64,000 bases of DNA from Tolypothrix sp. FACHB-123 (GCF_014697075.1 NZ_JACJRE010000011.1:95609-159608), one strand, 5' to 3'; numbered from the stretch's first letter, positions 8,199 to 18,469 are shown. The notes: generated by a model from the sequence alone, not told the origin. Numbers and translations are program-made.

Positions 8199-8340
8199 TA
8201 AACCCCAGCTGTGACAGCCGGGGTTTATTAGCAAGTCTCTTGCTGCCATAGTCATCACACTATCACTAGCGGTACTTGAGGCAATTTAGAGCTGCAACCT
8301 CGGCAGGATATTAAGCCTTAGGCCCCTGCTGTCTTTGGCT
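8199..8340 (-). ncRNA. Ribosomal protein L10 leader
   Basis: Read on the minus strand between rplA and rplJ, the RNA begins AGACAGCAGGGGCC, then AAGGCTTAATATCCTGCCGAGG, the conserved core of the L10 leader in which AGCAGG pairs with CCTGC. It ends with a stable hairpin (8199-8228) with a stem of at least nine pairs around AAACCCC/GGGGTTT. L10 binding to the leader controls rplJ-rplL expression. The hairpin lacks a T-run on this strand, so it more likely shapes the leader or attenuates weakly than terminates. Confidence 0.85.
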
Positions 8341-8412
8341 GTGTTTATTTAATTGGGCATTGCGCATTGGGCATTGGGCTTTGATTTCCTAGCCCCTAAT
8401 CTCTAGACCCTA

Positions 8413-9129
8413 TTATGCTGCTTCGGTCAGTTTCAAATCCCGTAGGGCACCGATATCGACTTTAATAGAGGGCCCCATTGTGGAAGACACATACACTGTG
8501 CGCCAATAACGACCTTTGGCTCCTGAAGGACGGTTACGGTCAATTGTCTCTTGCAACGCCTTCAGGTTGACTAACAAATCTTCTGGCGAGAACGATGCCT
8601 TACCAAACATAACATGGACGATGCCTGTTCTGTCAGCCCGGAATTCTAATTTACCAGCTTTGAATTCTGCGATCGCACTGGCTACATCAAATGTCACGGT
8701 ACCACCTTTGGGTGATGGCATCAAGCCTCTAGGCCCAAGCAATTTACCCAGCTTCGCTACCTGTGGCATGACATCTGGTGTCGCAATTAGCTTGTCAAAG
8801 TCCATTCTGCCTTTTTGGATCTCGTCAATCAGCTCTTCTGAACCAACGACATCCGCACCAGCAGTACTTGCTTCGTTAACTTTTTCACCCCTAGCAATTA
8901 CTGCCACACGTACTTCTTGTCCTGTACCTTTGGGCAGTGCTACAGTTGTCCGCAATTGTTGGTCTGTATACTTTGGATCTATCCCTAAGCGAATGTGCGC
9001 TTCCGCAGCTTCGGGAAATTTTGCTGTTGCTGTTTCTTTCAGCAGCGCTAGCGCCTCTAAAGGTGCGTAATCTCTATCTTCTACTTTGTCTTGCAATGCC
9101 TGCAAGCGCCGTGATATTTTTTTTCCCAT
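8413..9129 (-). CDS. rplA: 50S ribosomal protein L1
   Basis: A 238-residue L1 with the usual blocks ([49 protein letters not shown]). The open frame runs 19 codons further upstream, but the ATG at 9129 (MGKKISRR) has AGGAG at correct spacing and matches the length of L1 proteins, so it is taken as the start. L1 binds 23S rRNA at the E-site stalk. Confidence 0.96.
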   Translation of the reverse strand: MGKKISRRLQALQDKVEDRDYAPLEALALLKETATAKFPEAAEAHIRLGIDPKYTDQQLRTTVALPKGTGQEVRVAVIARGEKVNEASTAGADVVGSEELIDEIQKGRMDFDKLIATPDVMPQVAKLGKLLGPRGLMPSPKGGTVTFDVASAIAEFKAGKLEFRADRTGIVHVMFGKASFSPEDLLVNLKALQETIDRNRPSGAKGRYWRTVYVSSTMGPSIKVDIGALRDLKLTEAA

Positions 9130-9180
9130 TCTTCTCTCCTGGGGTACTTCCGAAGCTTCGCCTCTCCCCCGATAAATTTT

Positions 9181-9212
9181 TGTCAATTGTCAGTTGTCAG
9201 TTGTCAGTTGTA
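9181..9212. repeat. Short tandem repeat, TTGTCAG heptamers
   Basis: Four head-to-tail TTGTCAG-like units in the rplK-rplA spacer of the ribosomal operon. It belongs to the same repeat class as the heptamers at 3066, 20480 and 42884. Confidence 0.65.
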
Positions 9213-9243
9213 TTTTCTTCTACTCATGACCAATGACTAATGA

Positions 9244-9669
9244 CTAGTCTGCTATAGTTACGCCCATATTCTTGGCAGTACCTTCCACAATCTTCATCGC
9301 CGCTTCGATATCGTTGGCGTTGAGGTCGGGTAGTTTAGTTTGAGCTATTTCTTGTAATTGCGCTCTGGTAATGTTCCCAACTTTCTTTTTGTTGGGTTCA
9401 TTGGAGCCACGCTCGATTTTCGCTGCCTTGCGAATTAGTACTGATGCGGGTGGGGTTTTAAGTACAAATGTAAAACTCCGGTCTTCATAAACCGAGATTT
9501 CTACAGGAATTACCATCCCAGCTTGGTCTGCTGTTTTGGCATTGTACTCTTTGCAGAACATCATGATGTTGACGCCATGCTGACCCAAAGCTGGGCCTAC
9601 TGGCGGTGCTGGGTTGGCTTTTCCAGCATTCAGGGCCAATTTAATGACCGCTACTACTTTCTTTGCCAT
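9244..9669 (-). CDS. rplK: 50S ribosomal protein L11
   Basis: A 141-residue L11. The N-terminal signature ([31 protein letters not shown]) and the C-terminal rRNA-binding domain ([37 protein letters not shown]) are complete. It binds the GTPase-associated centre of 23S rRNA. The start lies 6 bp after the nusG stop, so translation is probably coupled. Confidence 0.97.
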   Translation of the reverse strand: MAKKVVAVIKLALNAGKANPAPPVGPALGQHGVNIMMFCKEYNAKTADQAGMVIPVEISVYEDRSFTFVLKTPPASVLIRKAAKIERGSNEPNKKKVGNITRAQLQEIAQTKLPDLNANDIEAAMKIVEGTAKNMGVTIAD

Positions 9670-9675
9670 TTTTAT

Positions 9676-10308
9676 TTAGCTCTGTTTCTCTACCTGATTA
9701 AATTCCAACTCTACTGGTGTATCTCGTCCAAAAATCGATAGCAAGGCTTTGAGCTTACTCCGTTCGGGAGAAACTTCAATCACCTCGCCTTCAAAGTCTT
9801 TAAACGGCCCAGAAAGCACAACTATCTTATCACCAGTCGCCATATCAATTTTCAGAACTGGCTCCTGTTCGCTGGTTTGTTTGAAGATGCGCTCAACTTC
9901 TGAATGACCTAGGGGTACTGGCTTAACGTGACCGCGACCTTTACCAGTGCCGCGTTTTTGTTCTGCTCCCACAAAATTAATTACATGGGAAGTGTTGCGC
10001 ACTACCTGCCAAGTATCATCATTCATCACCATACGCACCAATACATAACCAGGGAATACTTTTTCCTCTGTTGTTTGGCGACTGCCATCTTTACGGATTT
10101 TCACCGCTGGCGTGTGCGGAATCTCGACTTGGATAATTTTATCAGCCACATCAAAAGTTTGAATGCGCTGTTCCAAGTTTGTCTTGACACGTTTTTCACA
10201 GCCTGAGGCTACTTGCACCGCATACCACCGTGCTTCTTTGAGCGCTGCTTCTGCGGCTTCCTCTGACTGCAACGTCTGGTCATGTGGTTCGTCTGTTGCA
10301 AAAGTCAT
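9676..10308 (-). CDS. nusG: Transcription termination/antitermination factor NusG
   Basis: About 210 residues. The NGN domain (ARWYAVQVASGCEKRVKTNL, VFPGYVLVRMVMNDDTWQVVRNTSHVINFVG) is followed by a KOW domain (GDKIVVLSGPFKDFEGEVIEV). The open frame extends 8 codons upstream, but the ATG at 10308 shares one base with the secE stop (TGATG), a classic coupled start, and is preferred. It binds RNA polymerase and promotes processive elongation. Confidence 0.95.
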   Translation of the reverse strand: MTFATDEPHDQTLQSEEAAEAALKEARWYAVQVASGCEKRVKTNLEQRIQTFDVADKIIQVEIPHTPAVKIRKDGSRQTTEEKVFPGYVLVRMVMNDDTWQVVRNTSHVINFVGAEQKRGTGKGRGHVKPVPLGHSEVERIFKQTSEQEPVLKIDMATGDKIVVLSGPFKDFEGEVIEVSPERSKLKALLSIFGRDTPVELEFNQVEKQS

Positions 10309-10529
10309 CAGAACACCTGTTTTGCTGCCCACCCAAACAATCCATCGACCAAATAGATCAAAGATGCGGATAATGTCACCATCAATAAAACAGCTGCTGA
10401 TTCGCTCACCAGTTGTTTCCGACTAGGCCAGACAACTTTCTCAAGTTCTTCTTTGGTTCCTTGAAAAAAGTTAGCTAAGGCTGACCCATTTGTGTTTTCT
10501 GGGATTTCCGCTTCATTTTTTTTGGCCAC
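10308..10529 (-). CDS. secE: Preprotein translocase subunit SecE
   Basis: A 73-residue protein with a hydrophilic N-terminus, the conserved amphipathic segment FQGTKEELEKVVWPSRKQ and one transmembrane helix (AAVLLMVTLSASLIYLVDGLFGW). This is the short single-helix SecE of cyanobacteria and other non-enteric bacteria; it clamps the SecY channel. First protein gene after tRNA-Trp; overlaps nusG by one base. Confidence 0.95.
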   Translation of the reverse strand: MAKKNEAEIPENTNGSALANFFQGTKEELEKVVWPSRKQLVSESAAVLLMVTLSASLIYLVDGLFGWAAKQVF

Positions 10530-10718
10530 AGCCGTTTATCCCCCCGTTGTCTCTAGAGCTAGAAGCTACTAATTTTGATTCAGGTTTACAGCTTGAGTCA
10601 ATCCCAACTTAAATCTGGAAGCAAAAAAGCTGCAAAATAATTATACCCGAAATCACAACTACTAGCTGCTATATTAGCAGCTGTATTGATATTTCGGGCT
10701 GTGTTTTTTGCTTTTGAG

Positions 10719-10791
10719 CGCGCCCTGGAGGACTTGAACCCCCGACATCAGGTTTTGGAGACCTGCGTTCTACCAACTGAACTAAGAGCGC
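10719..10791 (-). tRNA. trnW: tRNA-Trp (CCA)
   Basis: A 73-nt cloverleaf on the minus strand. The acceptor stem GCGCTCT pairs with AGGGCGC (one T-G pair), discriminator G. The anticodon loop CTCCAAA gives anticodon CCA. The T loop GTTCAAG is canonical. The CCA tail is not encoded. It sits between rplS and secE, its usual place in cyanobacteria, and may be processed from a common transcript. Confidence 0.95.
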
Positions 10792-10882
10792 ACAAGCTGT
10801 CTTTGAGTCAGTTATTGCGTTGAACTTATTTATTTAGTTTAACGCAATTCCGGATCTAATCATACCTTACTTTTATCTGGAA

Positions 10883-10920
10883 CGCAAGTGAGCGGCAGAT
10901 GCCGCTTTTTGATGCTCACT
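10883..10920. other. Compound hairpin between rplS and tRNA-Trp
   Basis: AAGTGAGC...GCTCACTT forms an outer stem and GCGGC/GCCGC an inner one. Read on the plus strand the inner stem is followed by TTTTT, as in a terminator, but no plus-strand gene precedes it. On the minus strand it could be a processing signal separating rplS from the tRNA. Confidence 0.45.
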
Positions 10921-10953
10921 TCTCCCATACTTCGTATACTTCGTAATTATAAA

Positions 10954-11316
10954 TTACAAAGCGCGATCGAAGCGTTGCTTGATCCGAGTGGCTTTACCAA
11001 CACGTTGACGGAGATAGTAAAGTTTAGCACGACGTACTTTACCACGGCGCATGACTTTAATACTATCAATCCGGGGAGAATGTAGCAGGAATACCCGCTC
11101 AACGCCTACCCCTTGAAATACCCGACGGACTGTAATTGTCTCGTTGATACCACCATTACGTTTGGCAATGACTACGCCTTCATAAGGTTGGACGCGGTAT
11201 TTCTCGCCTTCTTTAATCTTGACACCGACTTTAACTGTATCGCCCACATAAATATCGGGCAGATTAGATTTTAGCTGTTCCCCTTCAATGGAACGGATGA
11301 TTTCTTGAGCGTTCAT
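10954..11316 (-). CDS. rplS: 50S ribosomal protein L19
   Basis: A 120-residue L19. The core [41 protein letters not shown] and [14 protein letters not shown] is diagnostic. It sits at the 30S-50S interface. It heads the cluster rplS - tRNA-Trp - secE - nusG - rplK - rplA - rplJ - rplL. Confidence 0.97.
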   Translation of the reverse strand: MNAQEIIRSIEGEQLKSNLPDIYVGDTVKVGVKIKEGEKYRVQPYEGVVIAKRNGGINETITVRRVFQGVGVERVFLLHSPRIDSIKVMRRGKVRRAKLYYLRQRVGKATRIKQRFDRAL

Positions 11317-11600
11317 TGCCTATCTGCTTTAAAAAACTCACGATCATCAATCATAAATCTATTCCAGCCTGAGAGTCCAGTAGTTGGCAATGGATGATTT
11401 TTTCTTTTGTTAATAGTACAGATAACAATTATTACATAAATGTTATAACTGATTAAATTATACAAAAGTGATATAAGTTACATGGTTTTACTCGTAATTA
11501 AGCGATTGACAAAGTGAGGAAATGACGAATAAGCAAGATATTAGTAGTGATATTTCTTCTACTGACCACTGACCACTGACTATTAATTATTGACAAAATT

Positions 11601-12548
11601 ATGAAATTTAGTGTCGTTATAACTACTTATAATCGCTTAAATTTACTCAAACGAGCCATTGCATCAGCTCTCAACCAAACTATTCCTTGTGAGGTTGTGG
11701 TTGCTGATGACTGCTCCTCTGATGAAACTGAAAATTATGTTAAAAGCTTAGGTAACTCTATTGTTTATCATCGGAATACAGTAAATCAAGGTCATGCAGC
11801 AACGGTAAATGCTGGTGTGGAAAAAGCTAGCGGCGAATGGATCAAGTTTTTAGATGATGATGATTATCTCGCGCCTAATTGTCTAGAAGAAATGGCAAAG
11901 GCTATTTCACTCCATCCTACAGCAGTTATTTGTTCTTGTATTGCGGCTCAAGTAGATAGTAATGGTGTAGAAATTAGCCGTACCCCAAAATTTGGTACAG
12001 GGTTAGCTTTATCTATTCCCCAAGCTGATATTCATTACGGTATGCTTTTGGAATTGGTACCTTTTGGTACACCAGTGCAAGTAGCTTGCTCGCGGAATGC
12101 GTTTTTACAATCTGGTGGCTGGGATTCTCAACTTGATGCGAATTGTGATGACATTGATTCTTGGATTCGGATTGCGCAGTTTGGCGATGCTATATTCCTA
12201 AATCAAAGTCTTGCTTACCGGACAATTTGGCCTGGTGCTTATAATCAAAAATTTTCTCTGTTTAAACGCTTAGAGACAAATATTTTGATGAAAGAAAAGA
12301 TTTATGCTTTCATCGATCAAAAGCATCGCTCCCATGTACCTAAGCTGGAGAATACGAAAAATTATCTCATACTACATTGGTCTATCGTGGCTTTGAAGCA
12401 GAGACAGCTAAAGGTATTTTTCTCGATGGTATATCCAGCGATTTTTTCGCCTATGGCTTGGTGGATGTTGTTAACTGCTGTCGTATCGCGGCGTTTAAAT
12501 CGTTCTAATTCTCGTTTGCAAAAGTTGGTGTTAGGGACTAGGGGCTAG
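11601..12548 (+). CDS. Family 2 glycosyltransferase
   Basis: A 315-residue GT-A glycosyltransferase. The N-terminal FSVVITTYNRLNLLKRAIASAL, the nucleotide-sugar segment VVADDCSSDET and the DxD-type FLDDDDYL motif near residue 95 are typical of GT2. The C-terminal part (from about 260) is basic with a short hydrophobic stretch (WWMLLTAVV). Acceptor and sugar cannot be told. No polysaccharide gene is adjacent; the divergent-to-convergent neighbour is an RND pump. Confidence 0.82.
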   Translation: MKFSVVITTYNRLNLLKRAIASALNQTIPCEVVVADDCSSDETENYVKSLGNSIVYHRNTVNQGHAATVNAGVEKASGEWIKFLDDDDYLAPNCLEEMAKAISLHPTAVICSCIAAQVDSNGVEISRTPKFGTGLALSIPQADIHYGMLLELVPFGTPVQVACSRNAFLQSGGWDSQLDANCDDIDSWIRIAQFGDAIFLNQSLAYRTIWPGAYNQKFSLFKRLETNILMKEKIYAFIDQKHRSHVPKLENTKNYLILHWSIVALKQRQLKVFFSMVYPAIFSPMAWWMLLTAVVSRRLNRSNSRLQKLVLGTRG

Positions 12549-12708
12549 GGGCTAGGTGTGAGAAGAGAGATTTTCTGATAATGGCTGTCTTGGCTAACTT
12601 CTTACCTCTGTGTCTCTGTCTTTTCGCTGTGTCCTCTGTGGTTAAATCAATTATTTGAACCGCAGAGGACGCAGAGCGCGCAGAGAGAATATTAGCAATT
12701 AGTGAGAT

Positions 12709-15700
12709 TTAGGAGAATTTTTTCCGCAATAAACGCAACCGCATGATAATTGGTTTTGTCCAGCGCCAATCAAGAATATCGTGGAGTAGTGTATAGAAGC
12801 AGGGAATGATAAACAGGGTCAATACTGTTGCTAAAGACAAACCAGAAAATACTACTACTCCTAATGGTTGCAAAAATTCTGAACCTTCGCCAATGCCTAA
12901 GGCTAGGGGAAACATACCCAAGACGGTGGTAATTGTTGTCATTAATACTGGACGCAAGCGTTGGGGTGCTGCTTTTAAAATTGCTGTTTTGCGGTCAACT
13001 TCTTCCCGTTCGAGTATTTGGTTTGCTAGTTCTACCATGATGATGGCGTTGTTAACTACAATACCTACTAGCAACACAGCACCTACTATCACAGTCGCAC
13101 CAATGGCTGTTTTGGTGATGTAAAGTCCGAAAATACCCCCAGCTAACGCTAAGGGAATGGTAAACATAATTACTAACGGGTCAATGAGAGAATTGTATTG
13201 TACCGCCATCACCACAAATACTAAAAAGCTAGCTAATCCGCCTAATAGCTGTAATGAACTTTGAAGTTGTCGATTAGATTCAGCAGCTGTACTTGGTAAT
13301 AAACTAACGCCCTCAGGTAAATCTATGCTATCGACTACAGTATTAACTTGGGCAAGAGCGTCACTTAGGCTAGCTCCTTCGGCTAAGTTTCCGGCTATTA
13401 AGAATACCTGACGTTGATTAATGCGTTGTACTTCTCCAGGTGCTTGAGCTTCTACGATTTTGGCAACATCTCGCAAGCGAATTTGGCGATTATTATCGAC
13501 AAATAAAGGTAGCCTTTCTAATTGGGAAGGTGCTTGTACTGATGTTTCATTTAACTGTACGCGAACATCTACTAAGCGGTTACCGCGTTGTAGTTGAGTG
13601 GGTACGCTACCTTCAAGGGCTGTTTGAATGGTGTCGCCAATGTCTTGAGTTGTCAGTCCTAAAGCTGCGACTCGTTCCCAGTCGGGAAGAATTTGAATTT
13701 CTGGTTGACGGTCGTCTGCATCAGGACGAAATCTTGCAAGGGTGGCTTGCTCTTCTAAGGCGGCTAATACTTGACGACCAGCTTGTTCTAAGGTTTCTGT
13801 GTTATTTCCCTGAAGAATTAAATCAATGTCAGCACCTCTGATAGGTGAGTTGTTGAGAATTAAACCTCGGACTTGACCGGGGGAAAGGCGCAGGCGAATT
13901 CCAACTAAATTCAGCTTGTTAAATTGCTGGGTAACTCTTTCTACAAAAGCTTCTACATTAGTACCCGGTTTGAGGGTAATGTTACTAGTACCGCGTAGGG
14001 GATTAGCATTAGTAGTGTTACCAAAGAGCGCACCTCCAATTGTGGTGAATACATATTCGGTTTCTGGTTGACTGTGGAGAATTTTGTTCACCGCATTCAT
14101 GACTTTTTGATTGGTTTCTAGAGGAGTACCGGGGGGAAATTGAGCATTTAAGTTGGCTTGTCCGGTGTTGATGCGGGGGAGAATTTCTTGGGGAATTTGT
14201 GGAGCCATCCACAAACTACCACCACCAAAAAACAGCAGTGCTAAAGCGACTGCAACTAACCGCCAGCGCAATATACCCGCTAAAAACCGAGCATATCCGC
14301 CTGTAGCTGCATCAAATCTGCGGTTAAATTGTTTGAGTAGCCAAAATTCGCTCAATCTACTGGAAAATCGCCATCCCAACATCCGCGAAGAGAGCATGGG
14401 GACAACGGTAATGGCGATTAAAATTGAAGCGGCGACGGAAAAGCTAATGGTGAGAATTAATTCATTGAATAGTAAGGCGATAAAGCCACCGATGAGCAAA
14501 AACGGTAACACCGCCACTAAGTTGGTACTGGTGGAAGCAATCAGGGCTGATTCTACTTCTTGGCTACTTTGTTCGGCTTGGGAAATGAGTTGACTTTGAC
14601 TTAAGCGGGTTTTGTTATCTTTACCCGGAGTCATTCCCGCACCTTCGGCGATGTTCTCCAACATAACGATGGAGTTATCGACGACAATACCGACACCAAG
14701 GGCTAAACCACCTAAACTAAAAACGTTGAGGGATAAACCAAAGATTCCCATTAAGATAATTGCGGCGAGAGTAGCTAGGGGAATAGCAATGACGATGATA
14801 AATGTTTGTCTGAGGGAACCAAGAAAGAGTAAAACTGCGATCGCAGCCAATGCTGTCCCGATCAAACCAGAACTGGTAACATTGGAAATAGAATTACGGA
14901 TAAACCGCGATTCATCTAGGGTAGATGTCAAAATTGTCCCTTCGGGAATCACCCCAGATTGGCGCAGTTCTTCTAAACGTTTTTTCACACCATCAACAAC
15001 GTCAATGGTATTCGCATCTGGTTGCTTTTGAATACTGACTTTAACCGCTTCTTCCCCATTCAAAAGAACATAAACCCGTTGTAGTTCTGAGCCATCAATA
15101 ATTTCGGCAAAGTCCCGCAAGTAAACGCGGCGTGCTGGAATTGTGGTTTGGGAATTGCTGGCTGAGTTAGCCGGATTTGAAGCTACCTCAAAAGATAAAT
15201 TTCTCAGTTCCTGAGCATTTTTGAACCTTCCCACAGTCCGGGTTAAGGGTTCGGAATTTTGCCCTAAAATCCGACCGCCAGAGACATCGACGTTACGGTC
15301 TCTCAGCTCATCTAAGACATCGGTTAAACCTACACCTAAGGCTTGTAACCTGTCTAAATCAATATTCACCCTAACTTCTTCTTGTACGCCCCCCGATACA
15401 TCTACCCCGGCGACTCCGGGAACTACACCGAGTTCGCGAGCTAATTCTTCTTCGGCGAAAACCCGCAAATCCACACCCGCTAAGGATGGTGAGGTTAACG
15501 CCAACTCATACACTGGTAATTGAGAAGGATCGACTTTAAATAAGCGCGGTTCTTCAATGGTATCCGGTAAGGTGCTTCTGGCTCTGTTAAAAGCTGCTGT
15601 TGCATCATTCAAGGCTTGGTCAATATTTCCCCCCGGTTGGAAGAACAAATCTAAGCTGACTTGTCCCTCACGAGTTTGGGAAAAAACCTGTAATACTCCC

Positions 15701-15951
15701 TCTGTGGCGGAAAAGGCTTCTTCTAGGGGCTTGGTGACTTCATCAACCGCGACTTCTGGAGAAACACCGGGAGCTTGTATCCGCACCCCAATCCGAGGAT
15801 AGGTAATTGATGGTAGTAAATCTACTGGCAGCTTGATGATAAAAAATACACCTAAAACTATCACTGCCAGGGTAAGCATGAGTGTGCCAATGTGTTGGCG
15901 GATGGAGATAGCGCTGATACTAAAACCGCTACTTTGTTTGACCTGTTGCAT
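12709..15951 (-). CDS. RND-family efflux transporter, inner-membrane pump (AcrB/HAE1-like)
   Basis: A 1080-residue protein with the full RND layout: a first transmembrane helix (GTLMLTLAVIVLGVFFIIKLPVDLLP), two large periplasmic domains (about residues 40-340 and 560-880) and two membrane bundles of helices. The first bundle contains LGGLALGVGIVVDNSIVMLENI and the second VVGAVLLVGIVVNNAIIMVELANQ. It exports small molecules using the proton gradient. The periplasmic adaptor lies 23 bp upstream on the same strand; no outer-membrane channel gene is nearby, so a shared TolC-like protein is presumably used. Substrates are unknown. Confidence 0.9.
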   Translation of the reverse strand: MQQVKQSSGFSISAISIRQHIGTLMLTLAVIVLGVFFIIKLPVDLLPSITYPRIGVRIQAPGVSPEVAVDEVTKPLEEAFSATEGVLQVFSQTREGQVSLDLFFQPGGNIDQALNDATAAFNRARSTLPDTIEEPRLFKVDPSQLPVYELALTSPSLAGVDLRVFAEEELARELGVVPGVAGVDVSGGVQEEVRVNIDLDRLQALGVGLTDVLDELRDRNVDVSGGRILGQNSEPLTRTVGRFKNAQELRNLSFEVASNPANSASNSQTTIPARRVYLRDFAEIIDGSELQRVYVLLNGEEAVKVSIQKQPDANTIDVVDGVKKRLEELRQSGVIPEGTILTSTLDESRFIRNSISNVTSSGLIGTALAAIAVLLFLGSLRQTFIIVIAIPLATLAAIILMGIFGLSLNVFSLGGLALGVGIVVDNSIVMLENIAEGAGMTPGKDNKTRLSQSQLISQAEQSSQEVESALIASTSTNLVAVLPFLLIGGFIALLFNELILTISFSVAASILIAITVVPMLSSRMLGWRFSSRLSEFWLLKQFNRRFDAATGGYARFLAGILRWRLVAVALALLFFGGGSLWMAPQIPQEILPRINTGQANLNAQFPPGTPLETNQKVMNAVNKILHSQPETEYVFTTIGGALFGNTTNANPLRGTSNITLKPGTNVEAFVERVTQQFNKLNLVGIRLRLSPGQVRGLILNNSPIRGADIDLILQGNNTETLEQAGRQVLAALEEQATLARFRPDADDRQPEIQILPDWERVAALGLTTQDIGDTIQTALEGSVPTQLQRGNRLVDVRVQLNETSVQAPSQLERLPLFVDNNRQIRLRDVAKIVEAQAPGEVQRINQRQVFLIAGNLAEGASLSDALAQVNTVVDSIDLPEGVSLLPSTAAESNRQLQSSLQLLGGLASFLVFVVMAVQYNSLIDPLVIMFTIPLALAGGIFGLYITKTAIGATVIVGAVLLVGIVVNNAIIMVELANQILEREEVDRKTAILKAAPQRLRPVLMTTITTVLGMFPLALGIGEGSEFLQPLGVVVFSGLSLATVLTLFIIPCFYTLLHDILDWRWTKPIIMRLRLLRKKFS

Positions 15952-15974
15952 CTTTCTGTTTGATTATTCAAAAA

Positions 15975-17423
15975 TTACTGTTTATTCCCTTTCGGGGTTG
16001 ACTGAGATTTTTCTGAAATAATTGAAAGACGCACGGCGTCCCCATCTTTTAGTGGTCTCCCACTGCGCACAACATAGCTTTCTCCTGGTTGTAACCCAGA
16101 TAAAATTTCGACTTTCGCATCAGCCCTTTTTCCGAGAGTGACAGAACGGGCTGTTACTTTGGCTTTCCCTTCAGTATTTGTAATGATAAACAAAGTACCT
16201 GTTTGCTCATCAGACTCTTGTTTACTTACTGTGGCTTGGGAAGCAGCTTGATTTCTAGCGACTTTCTGAATTGCTGTTTGCGGTACTACTACTCGCTGTG
16301 CGGCTTGAGTAGCAAAATTAACTCTTGCTAACAATCCACTACCAATTTTGCTTTCGCTGTTGGGAATGACTACTTCTACCGGGATTAACCTAGCTGTCGC
16401 ATCCGCTGCGGGGGAAATGCGGGCGACTCTCCCCACTAATGTTTGGTCGGGAAAGGCATCTAAACTAACTTCTACAGATTGCCCAACCCGGATTTGTGCA
16501 AGTTCTAATTCGGAAACTTGGACGATGACTTTGACACGATTAAAGTCGGCAATTTTTAATACTTCGCCGCCTGCTTGCAGTAGGTTACCTGGTTCTGTCA
16601 CTTTCTCAGTAATTACACCAGTGATGGGAGATGTTATGCGGGTATAGGAACGGCGTTCCTTAGCCTGGGCAACTACAGCTTTTTGGGCAGTTACTCGACC
16701 TTGGGCGGCGGCGACTGCTTGCTGTTCAGTGCGTACTTGCTCGGTGGCAGACCGTAAGGCTTGGGCGGCTGTTTGGGCTTCGGTGCGGGCTTGTTGGGCT
16801 GTTTGCTCGGCGATCGCGCCTTGTTCAACTAGTTGCTGTTGGCGTTGGGAATCGGCTTGAGCTTGTACTAATTGCAACCTAGCACTTTCTACTTGGGCGC
16901 GGGCATTACTTACTTGATTTGTAGCTCTAGCTACTTCTGATTCCAGGGAGGCTAATTCTGCTTCTGCTTGCTTGAGGTCTGTTAACAGCAGGACATCATC
17001 TAATTGTCCGATGTTTTGCCCTTGTCTAACTCGATCGCCAACATCGACATTTAAGCCTAATAATCGCCCTTCAACTTGCGATCGCAGTGACACTGTACGG
17101 TAGGGAATGGTACTACCAGTATACTCTGGTTGTGTTTGCAGACTTTCTGTGCGGGCGATCGCTACATCTACAGGTGTAGCCCCACCCCCTTGTCTACCTG
17201 CACCAGGCCCTTGAGATTGAGCATCGGCTGATTCTTTAGGAGATGAAGCACAACTCGTTGTCATCAAGCTCAAGCCCAGGAAGCAAGCGATAACTAACCT
17301 AGATCTTTGCTTATGTTCTTGATGAGTTTTGTGATGTAACCGAGAGTTAATTATTTGGGATGCAGCTATAGTATTTGGCATGTTAAAGAGTTTGTGCGGC
17401 TTATTTCCGTCCAAAAAAATCAT
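15975..17423 (-). CDS. RND efflux periplasmic adaptor (HlyD/AcrA family)
   Basis: About 482 residues with an N-terminal hydrophobic segment (LVIACFLGLSLMTTSC) that could be a lipoprotein signal, a lipoyl half (VEGRLLGLNVDVGDRVRQGQNIGQLDD), a long coiled coil rich in Gln/Ala (about 130-240), a second lipoyl half and a beta-barrel (VIVQVSELELAQIRVGQSVEVSLDAFP). The ATG at 17423 has GAGG at good spacing and is preferred to the GTG at 17435. It links the pump encoded directly downstream to an outer-membrane channel. Confidence 0.88.
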   Translation of the reverse strand: MIFLDGNKPHKLFNMPNTIAASQIINSRLHHKTHQEHKQRSRLVIACFLGLSLMTTSCASSPKESADAQSQGPGAGRQGGGATPVDVAIARTESLQTQPEYTGSTIPYRTVSLRSQVEGRLLGLNVDVGDRVRQGQNIGQLDDVLLLTDLKQAEAELASLESEVARATNQVSNARAQVESARLQLVQAQADSQRQQQLVEQGAIAEQTAQQARTEAQTAAQALRSATEQVRTEQQAVAAAQGRVTAQKAVVAQAKERRSYTRITSPITGVITEKVTEPGNLLQAGGEVLKIADFNRVKVIVQVSELELAQIRVGQSVEVSLDAFPDQTLVGRVARISPAADATARLIPVEVVIPNSESKIGSGLLARVNFATQAAQRVVVPQTAIQKVARNQAASQATVSKQESDEQTGTLFIITNTEGKAKVTARSVTLGKRADAKVEILSGLQPGESYVVRSGRPLKDGDAVRLSIISEKSQSTPKGNKQ

Positions 17424-17929
17424 TGATTTCCTCACAGGGCGGCGCTGGCTGAAAACAGCCGTCTACAAAGACAAAAGCAGATAAATTCTCTTTGCTGTAC
17501 TGCTGTCACCAATTCTTTGTAAATTTGCATTGAATCAGCTTTTTCCCTGAGGGGTTGAAGCTAGATCTCAAGCCTGCATTTTGCAGAAGGAAGAATTAGT
17601 TGTAGACAGTGCCAGAGAATTTAATGGTACTGAACTCCTCATGTAAATTTAGTATACGTATTTTTAGCATTTCTAAGATCTGCCGCAAGATATAAGACAA
17701 AGCGAGATGATCAAAGTAATTATTTAATTTTTGGCTTCTATCCCCAGGCAGAAAGAAAGTAAAAATTTGGTTGTTTAGCATTGTAGCCAAACTATCAGTA
17801 ATAGTTTCAATATCTAGTTTAGATTAAAAATAGTAAAGAAATTTGGTATTAGGGACAGATGTAATGTAGAGAGTTTCCGAGCCAAAATATCTATACTATC
17901 TATATTATTTGTGCTGAGGAAGGAAAGCA
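17424..17929. other. Intergenic region, no gene supported
   Basis: AT-rich spacer between the divergent adaptor and bilin lyase genes. A 64-codon open frame on the minus strand (17596-17790) has no recognisable domain or ribosome binding site. Promoters for both flanking genes probably lie here, but no clear -35/-10 pair was identified. Confidence 0.5.
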
Positions 17930-18469
17930 GTGAAATCACCACTCAAACTGACAAAAACCACTGAAGAATCACAGATTGCAGAATTTTTTCAGGAATCAGT
18001 GGGTAAGTGGCGATCGGAACGGCGTTATTACACCCTATCATCAGGAACTATCAAAGAAATAGTCAGTGCGATCGCAATTCGGTTTTTAGAGCCGGGATGC
18101 GAAGAACTGCAAAAGCTAGCGCAATTACACGAATTACCAGATGCAGTCAGTTTGGTATGTGGTACAGAAGTCACCTGGGATAGTACAGATGTAGTCACAG
18201 GTAAGCAAGAATCTCAAGGTTCCACGTTATTTGGTGCATTAGGAAATATTTTGTATCGCGATCGCGGTTTCGCCACATCTAAACCAATCACCGCCGAATA
18301 TTATTTACCCAATCCCAAAATATTATGTTTGCGCACAGAGTACAATGGCTCTGTATTTGAGGAAGAATTAAAGCTCATCGGTACTAAATACCGTACTCGC
18401 CAGACGATTATCTCTCGTGCTGGCGAACAGTTGATGATTGGTCAGTATTTAGAGAAGAGATTAGGGTGA
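17930..18469 (+). CDS. Phycobiliprotein lyase, CpcS/CpeS family
   Basis: A 179-residue lipocalin-fold bilin lyase. The N-terminal signature IAEFFQESVGKWRSERRYYTL is typical of CpcS/CpeS proteins, which attach phycocyanobilin or phycoerythrobilin to Cys82-type sites of phycobiliprotein subunits. GTG start with an AGGAAAG ribosome binding site. Family members differ in bilin and subunit choice; which subfamily (CpcS, CpcU, CpeS) this is cannot be decided. It stands alone, not within a phycobilisome operon. Confidence 0.82.
   Translation: MKSPLKLTKTTEESQIAEFFQESVGKWRSERRYYTLSSGTIKEIVSAIAIRFLEPGCEELQKLAQLHELPDAVSLVCGTEVTWDSTDVVTGKQESQGSTLFGALGNILYRDRGFATSKPITAEYYLPNPKILCLRTEYNGSVFEEELKLIGTKYRTRQTIISRAGEQLMIGQYLEKRLG

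Noticed and set aside
8199-8228. Hairpin before rplJ as a Rho-independent terminator
   Set aside because: On the minus strand the stem is not followed by a T-run, and it sits within the L10 leader, so it is treated as part of that RNA.
17596-17790. 64-codon minus-strand ORF in the spacer before the bilin lyase gene
   Set aside because: No ribosome binding site, domain or membrane pattern; amino-acid composition looks random.
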